Positions 6,060 through 6,702 of a stretch of 6,702 nucleotides of DNA are shown here, piece by piece. This DNA is from Synergistaceae bacterium (GTDB lineage Bacteria > Synergistota > Synergistia > Synergistales > Aminobacteriaceae): NCBI GenBank assembly GCA_017394925.1, contig JAFPWQ010000161.1:1-6702 (forward strand). The letters are read 5' to 3'. A program made the translations under genes and the position numbers. Under the pieces are notes generated by a model that did not search any database, was not told the DNA's origin, and saw only the letters and a list, made by a program, of their open reading frames with translations. Position 1 is the first letter of the stretch, and every line of letters starts with the position of its first letter.

Positions 6060-6638
6060 ATGGTAAAAGTTAATGCAATGGGGAAATTATGCCCTGAACC
6101 AGTCATTATGACTAAGGCGGAAATCGAAAAAGGCGCGGCGGAACTTGAAGTGCTTGTTGATAACGACATAGCAGTATCGAACGTAACAAGACTGCTTGAA
6201 GGCAAAAATTACACGGTTGAAGTCTCACGCTCAGGCAATGAGCGCAAACTCACAGCAAAGAAGGCAGAAGGCGAATCGAAAGCTGAACCCTCAAAGCATG
6301 AAAAGCTAACGGCAATTCTTGTTGCTCATGATGTCTTAGGCGGCAATGACAAAGAACTCGGCGAGGTGTTAATGAAGGCATTCTTAGGGTGCATATCGAA
6401 ATTATCACATCGTCCGGCTGTGATTGCATTCATGAACGAAGGAGTCAAACTCGTACTCAAAGATGCGTCATCATGTGAGTACATCAAAGAGCTTGAGAAT
6501 GCCGGAACAAAAATACTTGTCTGCGGAACATGCACAACTCATTTTGACATCACTGACAAGATCGGCGCGGGTACGATCTCGAACATGTTTGAGATCATGG
6601 AGATGATAACAGGCGCGGACAACACGCTGATATTCTAA
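6060..6638 (+). CDS. yedF: YedF-like TusA-DsrE fusion, sulfur/selenium-handling protein
   Basis: 192 residues in two domains. Residues 1-66 are TusA/SirA-like, with the sulfur-carrying motif CPEP at C11 (MGKLCPEPVIMTKAEIE). A charged linker (about 67-82) leads to a DsrE-like domain (83-192) with AFMNEGVKLVLKD and LVCGTC (C155, C158), followed by a GAGTISNMFEIME stretch. This architecture matches the family named sulfurtransferase-like selenium metabolism protein YedF, found in anaerobes and often near selenium genes; a direct role in selenium use is by association and not proven. C11 is the expected persulfide (or selenopersulfide) site, and C155/C158 a candidate partner pair. AGGAGG at 6046-6051, eight bases before ATG, is a perfect ribosome site. 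Lying between the reductase and its activator, it may deliver sulfur or selenium to the cluster or to the substrate; that is inference. Its stop overlaps the next start (TAATG). Confidence 0.88.
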   Translation: MVKVNAMGKLCPEPVIMTKAEIEKGAAELEVLVDNDIAVSNVTRLLEGKNYTVEVSRSGNERKLTAKKAEGESKAEPSKHEKLTAILVAHDVLGGNDKELGEVLMKAFLGCISKLSHRPAVIAFMNEGVKLVLKDASSCEYIKELENAGTKILVCGTCTTHFDITDKIGAGTISNMFEIMEMITGADNTLIF

Positions 6639-6702
6639 TGCTGTATGTAGGAATAGATATAGGCTCAACGGCGGCTAAAGCAGTCCTCATTGACGAATCG
6701 AA
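6638..6702 (+). CDS. yjiL: N-terminus of ASKHA activator ATPase (YjiL/HgdC-like), cut by window edge
   Basis: Only 21 complete codons are visible. They read MLYVGIDIGSTAAKAVLID, the phosphate-1 loop (DIGST) of the ASKHA ATPases, in the form typical of BadF/BadG/HgdC/YjiL activators. Family members are dimers with a bridging 4Fe-4S cluster and use ATP to drive an electron into the partner reductase. The ATG overlaps the yedF-like stop as TAATG, with no separate strong ribosome site, so translation is probably coupled. Position beside a YjiM-like gene makes the YjiL assignment likely; the cluster-binding cysteines lie beyond the window. A sugar kinase or other ASKHA protein is the alternative on sequence alone. 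Confidence 0.8.
   Translation, partial: MLYVGIDIGSTAAKAVLIDES

Noticed and set aside
1..6702. tRNA, rRNA, CRISPR array, insertion sequence or phage attachment site
   Set aside because: No cloverleaf, regularly spaced repeats, transposase frame or long terminal inverted repeats were seen; the window is nearly filled by ordinary genes of similar composition.

Overview
The window looks like a mid-40s %GC (by eye) chromosomal segment from a strict or facultative anaerobe with a diderm envelope. The anaerobe inference rests on a YjiM-type 2-hydroxyacyl-CoA-dehydratase-family protein, a family that carries oxygen-sensitive Fe-S clusters, next to its ASKHA ATPase activator. The diderm inference rests on an ABC solute-binding protein with an ordinary signal peptide and no lipoprotein cysteine. 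I cannot fix the phylum. A low-GC Synergistota-like or similar gut or sediment anaerobe would fit, but this is inference only.

Layout. 1-1893 (minus): an almost complete one-piece transketolase that runs off the left edge. 1894-2098: a divergent regulatory region with a good sigma70-like promoter for the transketolase, a weaker one facing right, and a 16-codon leader ORF whose stop overlaps the next start. 2099-4780 (plus): a three-gene ABC importer of the nitrate/sulfonate/taurine/thiamine-precursor (SsuABC/TauABC/NMT1) type, ordered ATPase, solute-binding protein, permease. 4781-4892: a gene-free stretch with a second candidate promoter/operator and several ATGATT/AATCAT repeats. 4893-6702 (plus): a tight cluster of a YjiM-like reductase, a YedF-like TusA-DsrE fusion protein, and the start of a YjiL/HgdC-like activator that runs off the right edge.

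How the genes may work together. The activator is expected to use ATP to push low-potential electrons into the YjiM-like double-cubane or 4Fe-4S protein. The YedF-like protein has cysteines typical of persulfide or selenide handling. The importer would bring in a small, probably anionic or heterocyclic, molecule. The two plus-strand blocks are preceded by similar elements: TTGCG, exactly 14 bases, GTGAA, 12 or 13 bases, TTCACAT. This suggests that import and the reductive system are co-regulated, and it is the most interesting observation here. The substrate is unknown. The transketolase is probably separate housekeeping metabolism that only shares the divergent intergenic region.
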